NCBI RefSeq assembly: GCF_025141935.1
Contig: NZ_CP081120.1
Coordinates: 1,426,001-1,490,000, forward strand
Length of the DNA: 64,000 bases
Direction: 5' to 3'
From: Sulfitobacter sp. S190
Lineage (GTDB): Bacteria > Pseudomonadota > Alphaproteobacteria > Rhodobacterales > Rhodobacteraceae
The notes under the pieces were generated by a model. It made no database searches. It worked only from the letters and a program-made list of their open reading frames with translations, and was not told the DNA's origin. The translations under genes and the position numbers were made by a program. Shown here piece by piece: positions 9,443 to 18,668 of the stretch (position 1 is its first letter; each line of letters opens with the position of its first letter).

Positions 9443-10954
9443 TCAGCCGTTGCCGCCGCCGCCAAAGCGCGATGCGTCTTCTGCGGCCCGGCGGATCGCG
9501 CCCGATTTATGGACGGTTTCCATATACTCGGCCTCCGGATCACTGTCGTAAACGACACCGCCACCGGCCTGAATATACAGGGTTTCGTCCTTGATGACGG
9601 CCGTGCGCAGCGCGATGCACATATCCATGTCGCCGCCCGCGCTGAAATACCCCACACCGCCGCCGTAAAGCCCGCGCTTTTCCGGCTCAAGCTCATCGAT
9701 GATTTCCATCGCACGGACCTTGGGCGCGCCCGATACTGTTCCCGCAGGCATGCCCGCGAAAAACGCATCCAGCGCGTCACATCCTTCGGCCAGTTCGCCC
9801 ACCACATTCGATACGATGTGCATCACGTGGCTGTAGCGCTCGACGATGAATTCCTCCGTGGGCCGCACGCTGCCGATTTTGGCCACGCGACCGACGTCAT
9901 TACGGCCCAGATCGAACAGCATCAGGTGCTCGGCAAGCTCTTTCTTGTCCGCCATCAGATCGGCCTCGAGCGCGCGATCCTCCTCTGGGGTCGCCCCGCG
10001 GGGACGTGTGCCCGCAATGGGGCGGATGGTGATCTCCTGACCGAACACGCGGACAAGGATTTCGGGGCTGGCCCCGACCACGTGGAAGCCCCCGAAGTTG
10101 AAATAAAACATGAACGGCGACGGGTTTGTGCGCCGCAGGGAGCGGTAGAGCGCGAAGGGCGGCTGGCGGAATTCCTGCGCCCAGCGTTGGGAGGGCACGA
10201 CCTGAAAAATATCGCCGGCCTTGATGTATTCCTGTGCGCGGCGCACCGCGTCCTTGTAGCCATCGCGCGTGAAATTGCTCACCGGATCGGGCACATGTCC
10301 CGCGTCGCCCAGATCGCGGGTCGTGCCCGCGGGGCTGCGCTCCAGATCGCGCACGGCATCCATGACACGCTCGGCGGCCTGTGCATAGGCGGCGCGCGCC
10401 GACTGGCCCTCCGCGACCCATGCGGGCGACACGACAGTAACCTCGCCCTTTACGCCGTCCAGCACCGCCACCACGGAGGGGCGCAACATCACCGCATCCG
10501 GCAGTCCGAGCGGATCGGGGTTCACATGGGGCAACCGCTCCACCAGCCGGATCATGTCGTAGCCCAGATAGCCGAACAGCCCGGCGGCCGCCTGTGGCAG
10601 GTCATCGGGCAGATCGATCTTGCTTTGCGCAATCAGCGTGCGCAGGGCATCGAGCGGATTGCCTTCCATCGGCTCGAACGCATCGGGATCATAGCGGGCG
10701 GCACGGTTGACCGCGCTTGTATCGCCGCGACAGGTCCAGATCAGATCGGGCTTCATGCCGATGATGGAAAAGCGGCCGCGCACTTCACCGCCGGTCACCG
10801 ATTCCAGCATGAAGGCGTTTTCGGCCGCGCCCCCCAGCTTGAGCATCAGCGACACAGGCGTGTCGAGATCGGCGGCAAGGCGGGTATAGACCACCTGATG
10901 CTGCCCGGCCTTATAGGCGGCAGCAAAGGTTTCGAAGTCGGGTGTCAGCGCCAT
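9443..10954 (-). CDS. trpE: Anthranilate synthase component I TrpE
   Basis: 503-residue chorismate-binding subunit that converts chorismate plus ammonia to anthranilate. The N-terminal feedback-inhibition element (MLESV, about 49-53) is present. The chorismate-binding core contains IAGTRPRGATPEEDR, LFDLGRNDVGRVAKIG, ERYSHVMHIVSNV, GTVSGAPKVRAMEIIDELE and GLYGGGVGYFS. The start ATG follows the ppiD stop by only two bases, so it is co-transcribed with ppiD and not with trpG. I see no Trp-codon leader peptide in the two-base gap, so any attenuation would have to act upstream of ppiD. Confidence 0.97.
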   Translation of the reverse strand: MALTPDFETFAAAYKAGQHQVVYTRLAADLDTPVSLMLKLGGAAENAFMLESVTGGEVRGRFSIIGMKPDLIWTCRGDTSAVNRAARYDPDAFEPMEGNPLDALRTLIAQSKIDLPDDLPQAAAGLFGYLGYDMIRLVERLPHVNPDPLGLPDAVMLRPSVVAVLDGVKGEVTVVSPAWVAEGQSARAAYAQAAERVMDAVRDLERSPAGTTRDLGDAGHVPDPVSNFTRDGYKDAVRRAQEYIKAGDIFQVVPSQRWAQEFRQPPFALYRSLRRTNPSPFMFYFNFGGFHVVGASPEILVRVFGQEITIRPIAGTRPRGATPEEDRALEADLMADKKELAEHLMLFDLGRNDVGRVAKIGSVRPTEEFIVERYSHVMHIVSNVVGELAEGCDALDAFFAGMPAGTVSGAPKVRAMEIIDELEPEKRGLYGGGVGYFSAGGDMDMCIALRTAVIKDETLYIQAGGGVVYDSDPEAEYMETVHKSGAIRRAAEDASRFGGGGNG

Positions 10955-10956
10955 GG

Positions 10957-12798
10957 TTACTGGAAATTCACATTAACGGCGCTTACGGCGCGGGGGTCGA
11001 TATTGGGCACGGCACGCTGCACCGTGTCATTGGCAAAGATGGTGAAAAGGTTGCGGGCCAGCGCCTCGTTTTGCTGTTCACGCAGACGCGCCAGCAGGGT
11101 CTGGCTTTCCTCGTCATCGGTGGCCGCGTTGATGGCATCGAGCTGCACGATGGCGACGCTGTTGTCACCGGGCAGCACCCGGATTTCGCCCACGTCCATA
11201 TCGAAAACCGCCGCCATGAAACCCGTCGGCGTGCGTTGGATGAAGGCATCGCGGGTCTGGTCGCTTTCCTCGATGGCGGTGAAGCCCTGCGCGGCCAAGC
11301 CTGTGCCGGCCTCCAGTTCCGTCTTTGCGGCGTTGGCTTGCTGCGTCAGCGCATCGACCAGCTGCTGTGAACGGTAGCGGCTGCGCACATCGTCCTCGAC
11401 ATCATCGAAAGCGGCGGGGCGCAGGGGCAGGCTTTCGTCAAGGCGCATCGCATAGATGCTGCCATCGTCGAGCTGGCTGATCTGGGGAAAATCGCCTTCG
11501 GCCAAACCGGCAGCTGCTTCGCGGAAATCGGCGTAGGCGGCGATGCCTTCCTGTGTTTCGGCGGTCCAGTCGATCTGGCCCAGCGTCATCGACGTTTCCT
11601 CGACCAGCTGCTCGAGCGTTGTGCCACCGGCAAGACGGTCGTCAAAGTCTTCGGCCTGCGCCTCGACGAGCCGGACGGCACGGTCGGCAGCGATGGTGTC
11701 GCGCAAGGTGGCCTCGGCTTCTTCAAAGGTGACGTTCTGCGCAGGCAACACGCCGTTCACGCGAAAAAGCGCGGGCCCCAGATCGGTGGGGAACGGACCT
11801 ACGACGGCCCCGACATCGGCACCAAAGACCGCATCGGCCGCGGCAGCGAGCTCATCTTTACCGACATCGCCCAAATCGACGTCCTGCAGGGCAAGTCCGC
11901 GATCCTCGACAAGCGTTTCGAAAGTGGTGCCGTTCACTTCCAGCGCGGCGGCGGCCTGATTGGCGGTCTCCTCATCGGCAAAGACAAGGCGTTCGACAAG
12001 ACGGCGTTCGGGTTGGTTGAATTCGGCGCTGCGCTGGTCGTAAGCCTCGCGCAGTGCATCTTCGGCCACTTCGACCTGATCGATCACATCGGTGGGCGTG
12101 AGCAGGGCATAGGTGATCTTTTTGGTGGCGGGCAGCGTGAAGCTGTCGGCGTTTTCATCAAAAAACGCGCGCAACGTAGCGTCGTCCGCGGCGGCGACCG
12201 GTGTCTCGAGCGTGGTTTCGTCCAGCAGGGCCCACGTGAAATTGCGCTGCTCTCCGACGTAGTCCACGAGCGTCTGGGCGTAGCTTGCCGGCATTTCCAC
12301 GCCTGACACGATGGCCCCCTGAAGCAGCTGGCGGGCGGTTTCCTCGCGCAGGTTGTTCTCAAATTCGCTTTCGGTCAGGCCCGACCGTCGCAGCGTGTCG
12401 GCATATGCGTCGCGGTCGAAACTGCCGTCGATGCCCTGAAATGCGGGAATGGTCACGATGCGGTCCCGCAGGGTTTCGTCACCCACCGACAGGCCCATCT
12501 GTGTGGCTTCGTGGTCCAGCGCGCGGTCGCGCACAAGCTGTTGCAGAACGGCGCGGTCAAGACCCAGTTCCTGTGCCTGCTGGAAGCTCATCGCGCGGCC
12601 GGTCTGGCGGCTGACAGCCTGCAGTTCCTGCTGGACAGCGTTGTAGTAGCTGTCGACCGACACCGGCTTGTCACCCACGGTGCCGATGGTGCGCAAATTA
12701 CCACTCAGGTTGACGGCGCCGAAGCCGCCCAATCCCACGAAAAGCAGGGCCATGAGGATCCACATGGCGGTTTTTGAGATGCTGGACGATTTGGCCAT
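10957..12798 (-). CDS. ppiD: PpiD-like periplasmic peptidyl-prolyl isomerase / chaperone
   Basis: 613-residue inner-membrane-anchored folding factor. One transmembrane helix (about 11-31) follows a short basic cytoplasmic N terminus. A SurA-N-like chaperone region follows (about 35-190, with AFQGIDGSFDRDAYADTLR), and a degenerate parvulin-type isomerase domain lies around 245-370 (ERLVFADEETANQAA, DLGDVGKDELAAAADAVFG), then a long helical C-terminal part. It would help outer-membrane and secreted proteins fold as they leave the Sec translocon. It lies directly upstream of trpE. Whether the parvulin domain is catalytically active cannot be judged from the sequence alone. Confidence 0.88.
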   Translation of the reverse strand: MAKSSSISKTAMWILMALLFVGLGGFGAVNLSGNLRTIGTVGDKPVSVDSYYNAVQQELQAVSRQTGRAMSFQQAQELGLDRAVLQQLVRDRALDHEATQMGLSVGDETLRDRIVTIPAFQGIDGSFDRDAYADTLRRSGLTESEFENNLREETARQLLQGAIVSGVEMPASYAQTLVDYVGEQRNFTWALLDETTLETPVAAADDATLRAFFDENADSFTLPATKKITYALLTPTDVIDQVEVAEDALREAYDQRSAEFNQPERRLVERLVFADEETANQAAAALEVNGTTFETLVEDRGLALQDVDLGDVGKDELAAAADAVFGADVGAVVGPFPTDLGPALFRVNGVLPAQNVTFEEAEATLRDTIAADRAVRLVEAQAEDFDDRLAGGTTLEQLVEETSMTLGQIDWTAETQEGIAAYADFREAAAGLAEGDFPQISQLDDGSIYAMRLDESLPLRPAAFDDVEDDVRSRYRSQQLVDALTQQANAAKTELEAGTGLAAQGFTAIEESDQTRDAFIQRTPTGFMAAVFDMDVGEIRVLPGDNSVAIVQLDAINAATDDEESQTLLARLREQQNEALARNLFTIFANDTVQRAVPNIDPRAVSAVNVNFQ

Positions 12799-12873
12799 TT
12801 GACTGCCCCCCGAATTGGCGTTTGAGCCTGTCTAGGCGGTTGGGCAGGCAGGGGCAAGAGGGGCGCGTGCGCG

Positions 12874-14058
12874 TTAGCGGGGCGGCAGGGCAACCGCGTC
12901 GAGGCGGTCAAAAAGCTGTGCGATGCCGTCGCCGTCCAGATTGGCGAAAGCGATGCGCAATTCGCGGCCGCCCTGCGGGTCATCGTGGGGGTGGAACATG
13001 GTGCCGGGTAGGCACAGGATGCCTGCTTCGCGCACCAGTTCAGGGGCAAGTGCGTCCGATGTCATGGCGAAAGGGTGCTCCAGATAGGCGAAATATCCGC
13101 CCAACCCCAAGAGCCGCCAGCCCCGGTTCTCGAGCCTTGGCATATGCGCCGATATTGCCGCGCGGCGGGCGAGGATCTCGTCACGCTCGCCGGCAAGCCA
13201 CTGGTCGAGGTTCTGCATGCCCCAAAGGGCTGCGTGCTGACCCAACTGGCCCGGACAGATTGCGACCGTGTCGAGAAATTTTTCGATCTCGGACAACAGG
13301 GCCGAGGCCGCGATCAGCGCACCGACCCGATGGCCCGTCAGCCGGTAGGATTTGGAGAAAGAGTAGAGATGCACGAGTGTTTCGTCCCACCCGGATTGGG
13401 AAAAGAGCGTGTGCGGGGGCTCTGCGCTGGCGTGAAAATCACGGTAGGTTTCATCCACGATCAGGCGGATGCCGCGTTCCTGTGCCAGATCAAAGAACGC
13501 GCGCAGCAAGGATGAGGGATATTCCTGACCGGTGGGATTGTTGGGCGAGACAAGCGCAATCGCGCGGGTGCGCTCGGTGATGAGAGCCGCGGCCAGCGCA
13601 GGGTCGGGCAACATGTCCGCACCGCATTTTAGCGCCACGCTGCGCACGCCGGACATGTCCAGCCACATCTTGTGATTGAAGTACCACGGGGTCGGCACGA
13701 TGACCTCGTCCCCTTCGGCGCACAGGGCCGCGATCGCCGCGGCAAAGGCCTGATTGCAGCCGGAGGTGATGGCGACCTGCGCGGGATCGATCGGCGCGCC
13801 GTAGATCCGCGTGCTGCGGGCGGCCAGTTCAGCCCGGAGCGCGGGGTCGCCCAGCACCGGCCCGTAGAGATGCGCCGCATCGGAATTCAACGCCGCCTCT
13901 GCCAGCGCCGCGCGCAGGTCCGGGTGCGGCGGATCCACCGGTGCGGCCTGGCTGACGTTGATGAGCGGTCTCTCTGTGGGGAAATCCACGCCCTCCAGCC
14001 AGCGTCGCGCCTCCATCACGGGCGGCGCGAATGTGGTGGCGGTACGGGAAAGGATCAT
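12874..14058 (-). CDS. PLP-dependent aminotransferase, class I/II
   Basis: 394-residue fold-type I aminotransferase. The cofactor lysine sits in SFSKSYRLTGHRVG. SPNNPTGQEY (substrate Asn), VDETYRDF (pyridine-N Asp) and a C-terminal RELRIAF (carboxylate-binding Arg) are all visible, so the enzyme should be active. The amino acid specificity is not evident; aspartate, aromatic or alanine/valine type are possible. Gaps on both sides (75 and 82 bp) suggest it is a single gene. Confidence 0.88.
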   Translation of the reverse strand: MILSRTATTFAPPVMEARRWLEGVDFPTERPLINVSQAAPVDPPHPDLRAALAEAALNSDAAHLYGPVLGDPALRAELAARSTRIYGAPIDPAQVAITSGCNQAFAAAIAALCAEGDEVIVPTPWYFNHKMWLDMSGVRSVALKCGADMLPDPALAAALITERTRAIALVSPNNPTGQEYPSSLLRAFFDLAQERGIRLIVDETYRDFHASAEPPHTLFSQSGWDETLVHLYSFSKSYRLTGHRVGALIAASALLSEIEKFLDTVAICPGQLGQHAALWGMQNLDQWLAGERDEILARRAAISAHMPRLENRGWRLLGLGGYFAYLEHPFAMTSDALAPELVREAGILCLPGTMFHPHDDPQGGRELRIAFANLDGDGIAQLFDRLDAVALPPR

Positions 14059-14140
14059 CGCGGGCGCTCCGGCAGGCCGTGGGGGCGGGTTTCGAGTTTA
14101 AGAGGCAAGATGAAGGAACGGTGCGTGGGCACCGCTGATG

Positions 14141-14677
14141 TCAGTCCTTGCCGCGGTAGGGTTCAACGTATTGCAAAGCCATGTCCCACGGGAAGAAGAT
14201 CCATGTGTCCTGGCTGACGCCGGTGATGAATGTGTCGACCATCGGTTCGCCCTGTGGTTTGGCGTAAACAGTCGCGAAATGCGCCTTGGGGTAGATCTCG
14301 CGGACCAGTTCGAGTGTTTTGCCGCTGTCGACCAGATCGTCGATGATCAGGATGCCGTCGCCGTCGCCCATCAGCTCTTTGTCGGGTGATTTGAGCACCT
14401 GCGCTTCGCGCCGCTGGTCGGCGGCGCCACCGCCGGAGTGGTAGGACATCACCGAAATCGTGTCGACGGTGCGGATATCGAGTTCGCGTGCCACGATCAT
14501 GGCGGGGGCCATGCCGCCGCGTGTGATCGCCACGACGGCGCGCCAGCCACCTTCGTCGGGGCCTTGCCCGTCGAGCCGCCAGGCGAGTGCGCGGCTGTCG
14601 CGATGGAGTTGATCCCAACTGATGTGAAAGCCTTTTTCGTGCGGAAGGCGGCCGGGTGTCGTGGCGCTGTCTGACAT
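14141..14677 (-). CDS. gpt: Xanthine phosphoribosyltransferase
   Basis: 178-residue purine salvage enzyme making XMP/GMP from xanthine or guanine with PRPP. The PRPP-binding loop [17 protein letters not shown] (about 108-124) is intact, [12 protein letters not shown] lies near 49-60, and the C-terminal TWIFFPWD is typical of the Gpt type that prefers xanthine and guanine over hypoxanthine. It follows the LysE-family gene by four bases, so they are probably co-transcribed. Confidence 0.93.
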   Translation of the reverse strand: MSDSATTPGRLPHEKGFHISWDQLHRDSRALAWRLDGQGPDEGGWRAVVAITRGGMAPAMIVARELDIRTVDTISVMSYHSGGGAADQRREAQVLKSPDKELMGDGDGILIIDDLVDSGKTLELVREIYPKAHFATVYAKPQGEPMVDTFITGVSQDTWIFFPWDMALQYVEPYRGKD

Positions 14678-14681
14678 TGTA

Positions 14682-15284
14682 TTACCTTTGTAGCAGGAGT
14701 TTCAGACCGAACCCGCCCAGCAGGGCCGCGGCGAACCGGTCGAGAAGGGGTTTGAGGCGCAGATACTGACCGCGCGCCACCGGTGCGCTGAGCAGAAGGG
14801 CGCAAAGGGTGTAGAAGGCGATTTCGAGCGCCAGATGGTTGGCCCAGACGAGCGCGATATCGCGCGCGCTCAGAGGTTCGGGGAAGACCACAACGATGAC
14901 CGCGGCCGCAAAAAGCATCGATTTGGGGTTGGCGGCGTTCACCAGCAGCCCTTCGACAAACGCACGGCGCGCGGGTTTCGCGTCAGCCGTGAGGGGGGCG
15001 TTGGCCCCGCGCCATGTCTTGATGCCCAAGTATATCAGATAGAGCGCACCACCGAGTTTCAGTGTTGTGTATGTCCAGGGAAAGAGCGTGAACACGCCTT
15101 CCAGCCCAAGGAGCGCCGCGAGGGTCCAGAAACTGGCTGCGAGGCCGAGGCCGAGACCGGTGAGGATCCCCGCGCGGCGCCCTGATGCCACCGATGTGCG
15201 GACTGCCATCAGAAAGGCCGCACCGGGGCTCAGGATCGCGGCGATAAGCACGGCATTGAAGGCGATCAGGTGCTCGGGTGTCAT
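14682..15284 (-). CDS. LysE/RhtB-family amino acid exporter
   Basis: 200-residue membrane protein with about six hydrophobic segments, beginning [20 protein letters not shown]. The features [16 protein letters not shown] and [21 protein letters not shown] are characteristic of the LysE/RhtB translocators, which export amino acids such as lysine, homoserine or threonine by proton antiport. The substrate cannot be told. It overlaps the upstream secreted-protein gene by four bases (ATGA) and precedes gpt by four bases. Confidence 0.9.
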   Translation of the reverse strand: MTPEHLIAFNAVLIAAILSPGAAFLMAVRTSVASGRRAGILTGLGLGLAASFWTLAALLGLEGVFTLFPWTYTTLKLGGALYLIYLGIKTWRGANAPLTADAKPARRAFVEGLLVNAANPKSMLFAAAVIVVVFPEPLSARDIALVWANHLALEIAFYTLCALLLSAPVARGQYLRLKPLLDRFAAALLGGFGLKLLLQR

Positions 15285-15802
15285 CGGCGCACCACCATCA
15301 CCTCGCGCGACAGCGCACGCACTTTGGTCGGAAAGGTTTCGTCATACCAGCGCACGGCTGCGGCGCGACGGTCCGAGAGTGGTACAAACACGATGCGCAT
15401 GATCTTCTTGCGGTGGATGCGTTTTGTGTAGCCGAAGGCGGGCAGGGAGGCCGGATCGCACCCGCGCCATGCCACGCCTGTGCCGTCGAGCGCGCGCACC
15501 ATGTCGGCGCTGATGGGATCGTCCAGCACGGGTGCCAGCCCGCCCTTGAGCGGTTTCATGCGGCGGTCGCCTGCGTAGAACGACATCTTGATGCCCCGGG
15601 CCGAACCCGATGTTTCGACCGCCTGACCGGACGGTTCCGGCAGGCGCAGGGAGCCACCGTCCCATTGGCGCAGCCCCAGAATGACATCGACCTTCCAGCC
15701 GGGCGCGTTGAGCGCGGCGATCCCCGGCGTGCCCAGCCCGCAGGCGCAGGCCGCCCCCGCCCAGAGGGCCAACGCCGCAATCCCGGCGCAGACGGATTTC
15801 AT
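15281..15802 (-). CDS. Secreted hypothetical protein
   Basis: 173 residues, not recognised. A signal peptide is clear: MKSVCAGIAALALWAGAACA followed by CGLG, so it is exported; the Cys after Ala-Cys-Ala could even be a lipidation site, though the lipobox is imperfect. The mature part is mixed alpha/beta with a basic stretch (YTKRIHRKKIMRIVFVPLSDRR) and few cysteines. It overlaps fabI upstream by four bases and the LysE-family gene downstream by four bases, so it belongs to the fabI transcript. I see no catalytic motif. Confidence 0.7.
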   Translation of the reverse strand: MKSVCAGIAALALWAGAACACGLGTPGIAALNAPGWKVDVILGLRQWDGGSLRLPEPSGQAVETSGSARGIKMSFYAGDRRMKPLKGGLAPVLDDPISADMVRALDGTGVAWRGCDPASLPAFGYTKRIHRKKIMRIVFVPLSDRRAAAVRWYDETFPTKVRALSREVMVVRR

Positions 15803-16602
15803 TTCTCGATGTCCGGTGCGTCGACCGCCTTCATCCCCACGACATGATAGCCTGCATCGACATGCAGGTTCTCACCGGTTGTCCCCGAACCCAGATCGCT
15901 GAGCAGGAAGAGGGCCGATTTGCCGACCTCGTCGATCGTCACGTTGCGGCGCAGGGGCGAATTGTACTCGTTCCACTTCATGATGTAGCGGAAATCGCCG
16001 ATGCCAGATGCGGCGAGCGTCTTGATCGGACCGGCGGAGATCGCGTTGACGCGGATGCCGTCCTTGCCCAGATCTTCGGCCAGATATTGAACCGACGCTT
16101 CCAGTGCCGCCTTGGCCACACCCATGACATTGTAGTGCGGCATCACTTTTTCGGCGCCGTAGTAGGTGAGCGTCAGGCAGGAGCCGCCATTCTTCATCAT
16201 CTTTTCGGCGCGCTGCACCACGGCCGTGAAAGAATAGACAGAGATGTCCATCGACATGGCGAAATTGCTGCGGCTTGTGTCGACGTAACGGCCGCGCAGC
16301 TCGTTCTTGTCCGAAAAGCCGATCGCGTGGACGATGAAGTCGAGCGAGTCCCACCGCTCTGCCAGTCCGGCAAACAGCGCATCGATCGATGCCTCGTCGC
16401 TGACATCGCAGGGCAGGACAATGTCGCTGCCCAGTTGCGCTGCGAGCGGATCAACCCGTTTGCGCAGCGCATCACCCTGATAGGAAAACGCAAGTTCGGC
16501 GCCTGCTTCGGCCAATTGCCGCGCGATCCCCCATGCGATCGATTTGTCATTGGCCAATCCCATGATCAGCCCCCGTTTGCCTGCCATCAGAGTGTTGGAC
16601 AT
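15799..16602 (-). CDS. fabI: Enoyl-[acyl-carrier-protein] reductase FabI
   Basis: 267-residue NADH-dependent enoyl-ACP reductase, the last reductive step of each fatty-acid elongation cycle. The start chosen (16602) gives MSNTLMAGKRGLIMGLAND; an upstream in-frame codon would add ten unconserved residues. The features are typical: GLIMGLANDKSIAWGIA (cofactor loop), the catalytic pair Tyr-x6-Lys within LTYYGAEKVMPHYNVMGVAKAALE, and the C-terminal VDAGYHVVGMKA. It heads a minus-strand run fabI, secreted protein, LysE-family, gpt and is divergent from pdxH. Confidence 0.96.
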   Translation of the reverse strand: MSNTLMAGKRGLIMGLANDKSIAWGIARQLAEAGAELAFSYQGDALRKRVDPLAAQLGSDIVLPCDVSDEASIDALFAGLAERWDSLDFIVHAIGFSDKNELRGRYVDTSRSNFAMSMDISVYSFTAVVQRAEKMMKNGGSCLTLTYYGAEKVMPHYNVMGVAKAALEASVQYLAEDLGKDGIRVNAISAGPIKTLAASGIGDFRYIMKWNEYNSPLRRNVTIDEVGKSALFLLSDLGSGTTGENLHVDAGYHVVGMKAVDAPDIEK

Positions 16603-16787
16603 GCGCGAAACTCCAGTTAGACGCGATTGCATCGGGTCTATGCCATTGCATCCGCAGCTTCAAGACAGCGGCCGCATCCGCGAGCGCGGCAATTGGCGGC
16701 TCGGCTTTCCAAGCGGGCTTTGGTGTGTCATTGTATGTAGAGGATCGGGGGCCAGATTGACGCGCCCGACCGGGACACGAGGGGAAA

Positions 16788-17393
16788 ATGGCGGATAGAT
16801 CCGGAAAATTTGCGGGCAATGACCCGTTTGCACTTGCGCGTGAGTGGCTCGCAGAAGCGACGCCGCAAGAGCCGAACGACCCAAATGCAATGGCATTGTC
16901 GACGGTCGATGGCACGGGCATGCCGAACGTGCGTATCGTATTGCTCAAAGACATCGAGGACGACGCCTTCGTTTTCTATACCAATTACACCAGCGCCAAG
17001 GCCAACGAGCTGGACGGCGCGGGCAAGGCCGCCTTTGTCATCCACTGGAAATCCCTGCGCCGCCAAATCCGCGCACGTGGTATCATCAGCCGCGAGGACG
17101 GTGAAAAGGCCGACCATTATTACAAGTCCAGATCGCTCAAGAGCAGGCTGGGCGCGTGGGCATCGGATCAATCCAGCCCCCTCGACGACCGTGAAACGCT
17201 TGAACAGCGCCTGAAAGACGTAACGGCACAGACGGGGGATGACCCCGACAGACCGCCATTTTGGGGTGGATTTCGGCTGACGCCTCTGGAATTAGAGTTC
17301 TGGGCCGACGGTGATGCGCGGTTGCATGACCGCTTTCAATGGTCACGCGACGATGTGGCGTCCGATTGGAAAGTTACCCGGCTAAATCCTTAG
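16788..17393 (+). CDS. pdxH: Pyridoxamine 5'-phosphate oxidase
   Basis: 201-residue FMN enzyme that oxidises pyridoxine/pyridoxamine phosphate to the coenzyme [24 protein letters not shown] is the FMN-binding strand pair. [26 protein letters not shown] and [16 protein letters not shown] match the family, and the C-terminal basic tail ends in RLNP as in PdxH. It is divergent from fabI across a 185 bp shared promoter region. PLP feeds the aminotransferases nearby, although no operon link exists. Confidence 0.95.
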   Translation: MADRSGKFAGNDPFALAREWLAEATPQEPNDPNAMALSTVDGTGMPNVRIVLLKDIEDDAFVFYTNYTSAKANELDGAGKAAFVIHWKSLRRQIRARGIISREDGEKADHYYKSRSLKSRLGAWASDQSSPLDDRETLEQRLKDVTAQTGDDPDRPPFWGGFRLTPLELEFWADGDARLHDRFQWSRDDVASDWKVTRLNP

Positions 17394-17470
17394 GGACGTA
17401 CCAGTACTGCCGCAGTGTTTTCGCGGCTGGGCATCAGCCCGCTTAATACTGACTATTATGGTGCATCCAA

Positions 17471-18016
17471 ATGACCGAGGAGCATGAGCCCGACCGGCTG
17501 CAGATCGAAGGGGCCGTGAAATGGTTTGACCCTGTGAAGGGATACGGCTTTGTCGTGTCCGACATGGGCGGATCAGACGTGTTGCTGCACGTAAACGTGC
17601 TGCGCAATTTCGGACAGAGTTCGATTGCCGACGGATCGCGCGTTACCCTGGTGGTGCAGCAGACCGACCGGGGCATTCAGGCCGCCGAGGTGGTATCCAT
17701 CACCCCGCCCGAGGACACGATCACCCCGATCGCCGATATCGCGGGGCTCGACGCGCAGGAAATATCGCAGACGCCGCTGGTGGCGGTGCGGGTCAAATGG
17801 TTCGACAAGGCGAAAGGCTTCGGTTTTGCGAATGTCTTCGGCCAAAGTGACGATGTGTTTGTACATATCGATGTCCTGCGTCAGTCTGGTCTGGCGGATA
17901 TGCAACCCGGCGAGGCGCTTGCCATGCGGGTCATAGACGGCAAACGGGGTTTGATGGCGGCAGAGGTACAGGCATGGGAAACAGTTACGGCACCGCGCGA
18001 TCCTTTCGAGGACTGA
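17471..18016 (+). CDS. Cold-shock protein with two CSD domains
   Basis: 181 residues containing two cold-shock domains. The first (about 13-75) has GAVKWFDPVKGYGFVV and VLLHVNVL in the RNP1/RNP2 positions. The second (about 105-170) has VKWFDKAKGFGFANV and VFVHIDVLRQSG. A charged linker joins them. Such proteins bind single-stranded RNA and DNA and act as RNA chaperones. The usual bacterial Csp has one domain of about 70 residues; the tandem arrangement is the common alphaproteobacterial form. The coding region overlaps the start of the DUF192 gene by 43 bases. Confidence 0.93.
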   Translation: MTEEHEPDRLQIEGAVKWFDPVKGYGFVVSDMGGSDVLLHVNVLRNFGQSSIADGSRVTLVVQQTDRGIQAAEVVSITPPEDTITPIADIAGLDAQEISQTPLVAVRVKWFDKAKGFGFANVFGQSDDVFVHIDVLRQSGLADMQPGEALAMRVIDGKRGLMAAEVQAWETVTAPRDPFED

Positions 18017-18489
18017 CAGCGGTGGTTTTCGCACTGGTCCTTGTGACACAGGGCGCGGCCGCGCAGAACTGCAACCCAGACCGGGTGGTGATTACCGGTG
18101 ATTTCGGCACGGCGCAGTTTAGTGTCGATGTGGCCGATGACGACGCCAGCCGCGCGCAGGGGCTGATGCATGTCGAAAACATGCCGCTGAGCCGCGGGAT
18201 GCTGTTTGTATACGATACCCCCCAACGCATGGCATTCTGGATGCGCAATACGCTGATCGAGCTCGATATGCTGTTCGTGGACGGTACAGGCGAAATCCGC
18301 CACATCCACGCCCGCGCGCAGCCGCTGGATGAAACGGTGATCTCCGGCGGCCCCGAAGAGCTGAGCGCCGTGCTGGAAATCAACGGTGGACTTGCCGCGC
18401 GTCTGGGCATTGATGTGGGCGACAGGCTGCAGCATCCCGCCTTTGCCGACGGGGCAGACGGGCAGGGCTGCGCAAAGATCGCGGAATGA
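17974..18489 (+). CDS. DUF192 family secreted protein
   Basis: 171 residues. An N-terminal signal peptide (basic start, then LTAVVFALVLVTQGAAAQ) is followed by a DUF192 domain: ARAQGLMHVENMPLSRGMLF (family motif around RAQGLM), MAFWMRNTLIELDMLFVD and VLEINGGLAARLGIDVGD. Function of DUF192 is unknown; it is often a small exported domain in bacteria and archaea. The ATG lies 43 bases inside the cold-shock gene in another frame, so translation is likely coupled. A later GTG is possible but would remove the basic N terminus of the signal. Confidence 0.85.
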   Translation: MGNSYGTARSFRGLTAVVFALVLVTQGAAAQNCNPDRVVITGDFGTAQFSVDVADDDASRAQGLMHVENMPLSRGMLFVYDTPQRMAFWMRNTLIELDMLFVDGTGEIRHIHARAQPLDETVISGGPEELSAVLEINGGLAARLGIDVGDRLQHPAFADGADGQGCAKIAE

Positions 18490-18539
18490 TGAGATTTCCA
18501 CTTTTCAATCCGGATTGGTTTGGCTAAAGAGGCGGCAGT

Positions 18540-18616
18540 CGGGGCGTGGCGCAGCCTGGTAGCGCACCTGTTTTGGGTACAGGGGGTCGGATGTTCGAAT
18601 CATCTCGCCCCGACCA
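18540..18616 (+). tRNA. tRNA-Pro (anticodon TGG)
   Basis: Full cloverleaf: acceptor CGGGGCG pairs with CGCCCCG, D arm GCGC-AGCCTGGTA-GCGC, anticodon stem CCTGT/ACAGG with loop TTTGGGT (anticodon TGG), a T arm with TTCGAAT, and an encoded 3' ACCA. A terminator hairpin follows 19 bases downstream. Confidence 0.97.
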
Positions 18617-18635
18617 TCTTTAAAAGATGACAGCG

Positions 18636-18668
18636 ATGGGGCTCTTTCGGTTTTCGAAAGAGCCCCAT
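18636..18668 (+). terminator. Terminator hairpin after tRNA-Pro
   Basis: A perfect 14 bp inverted repeat (18636-18649 with 18655-18668) around a 5-base GTTTT loop, 20 bases after the tRNA end. No long T tract follows, so termination may be imperfect, but the stem is very stable. Confidence 0.7.

Noticed and set aside
10955..10956. trp attenuator leader before trpE
   Set aside because: Only two bases separate ppiD and trpE, so there is no leader peptide here.
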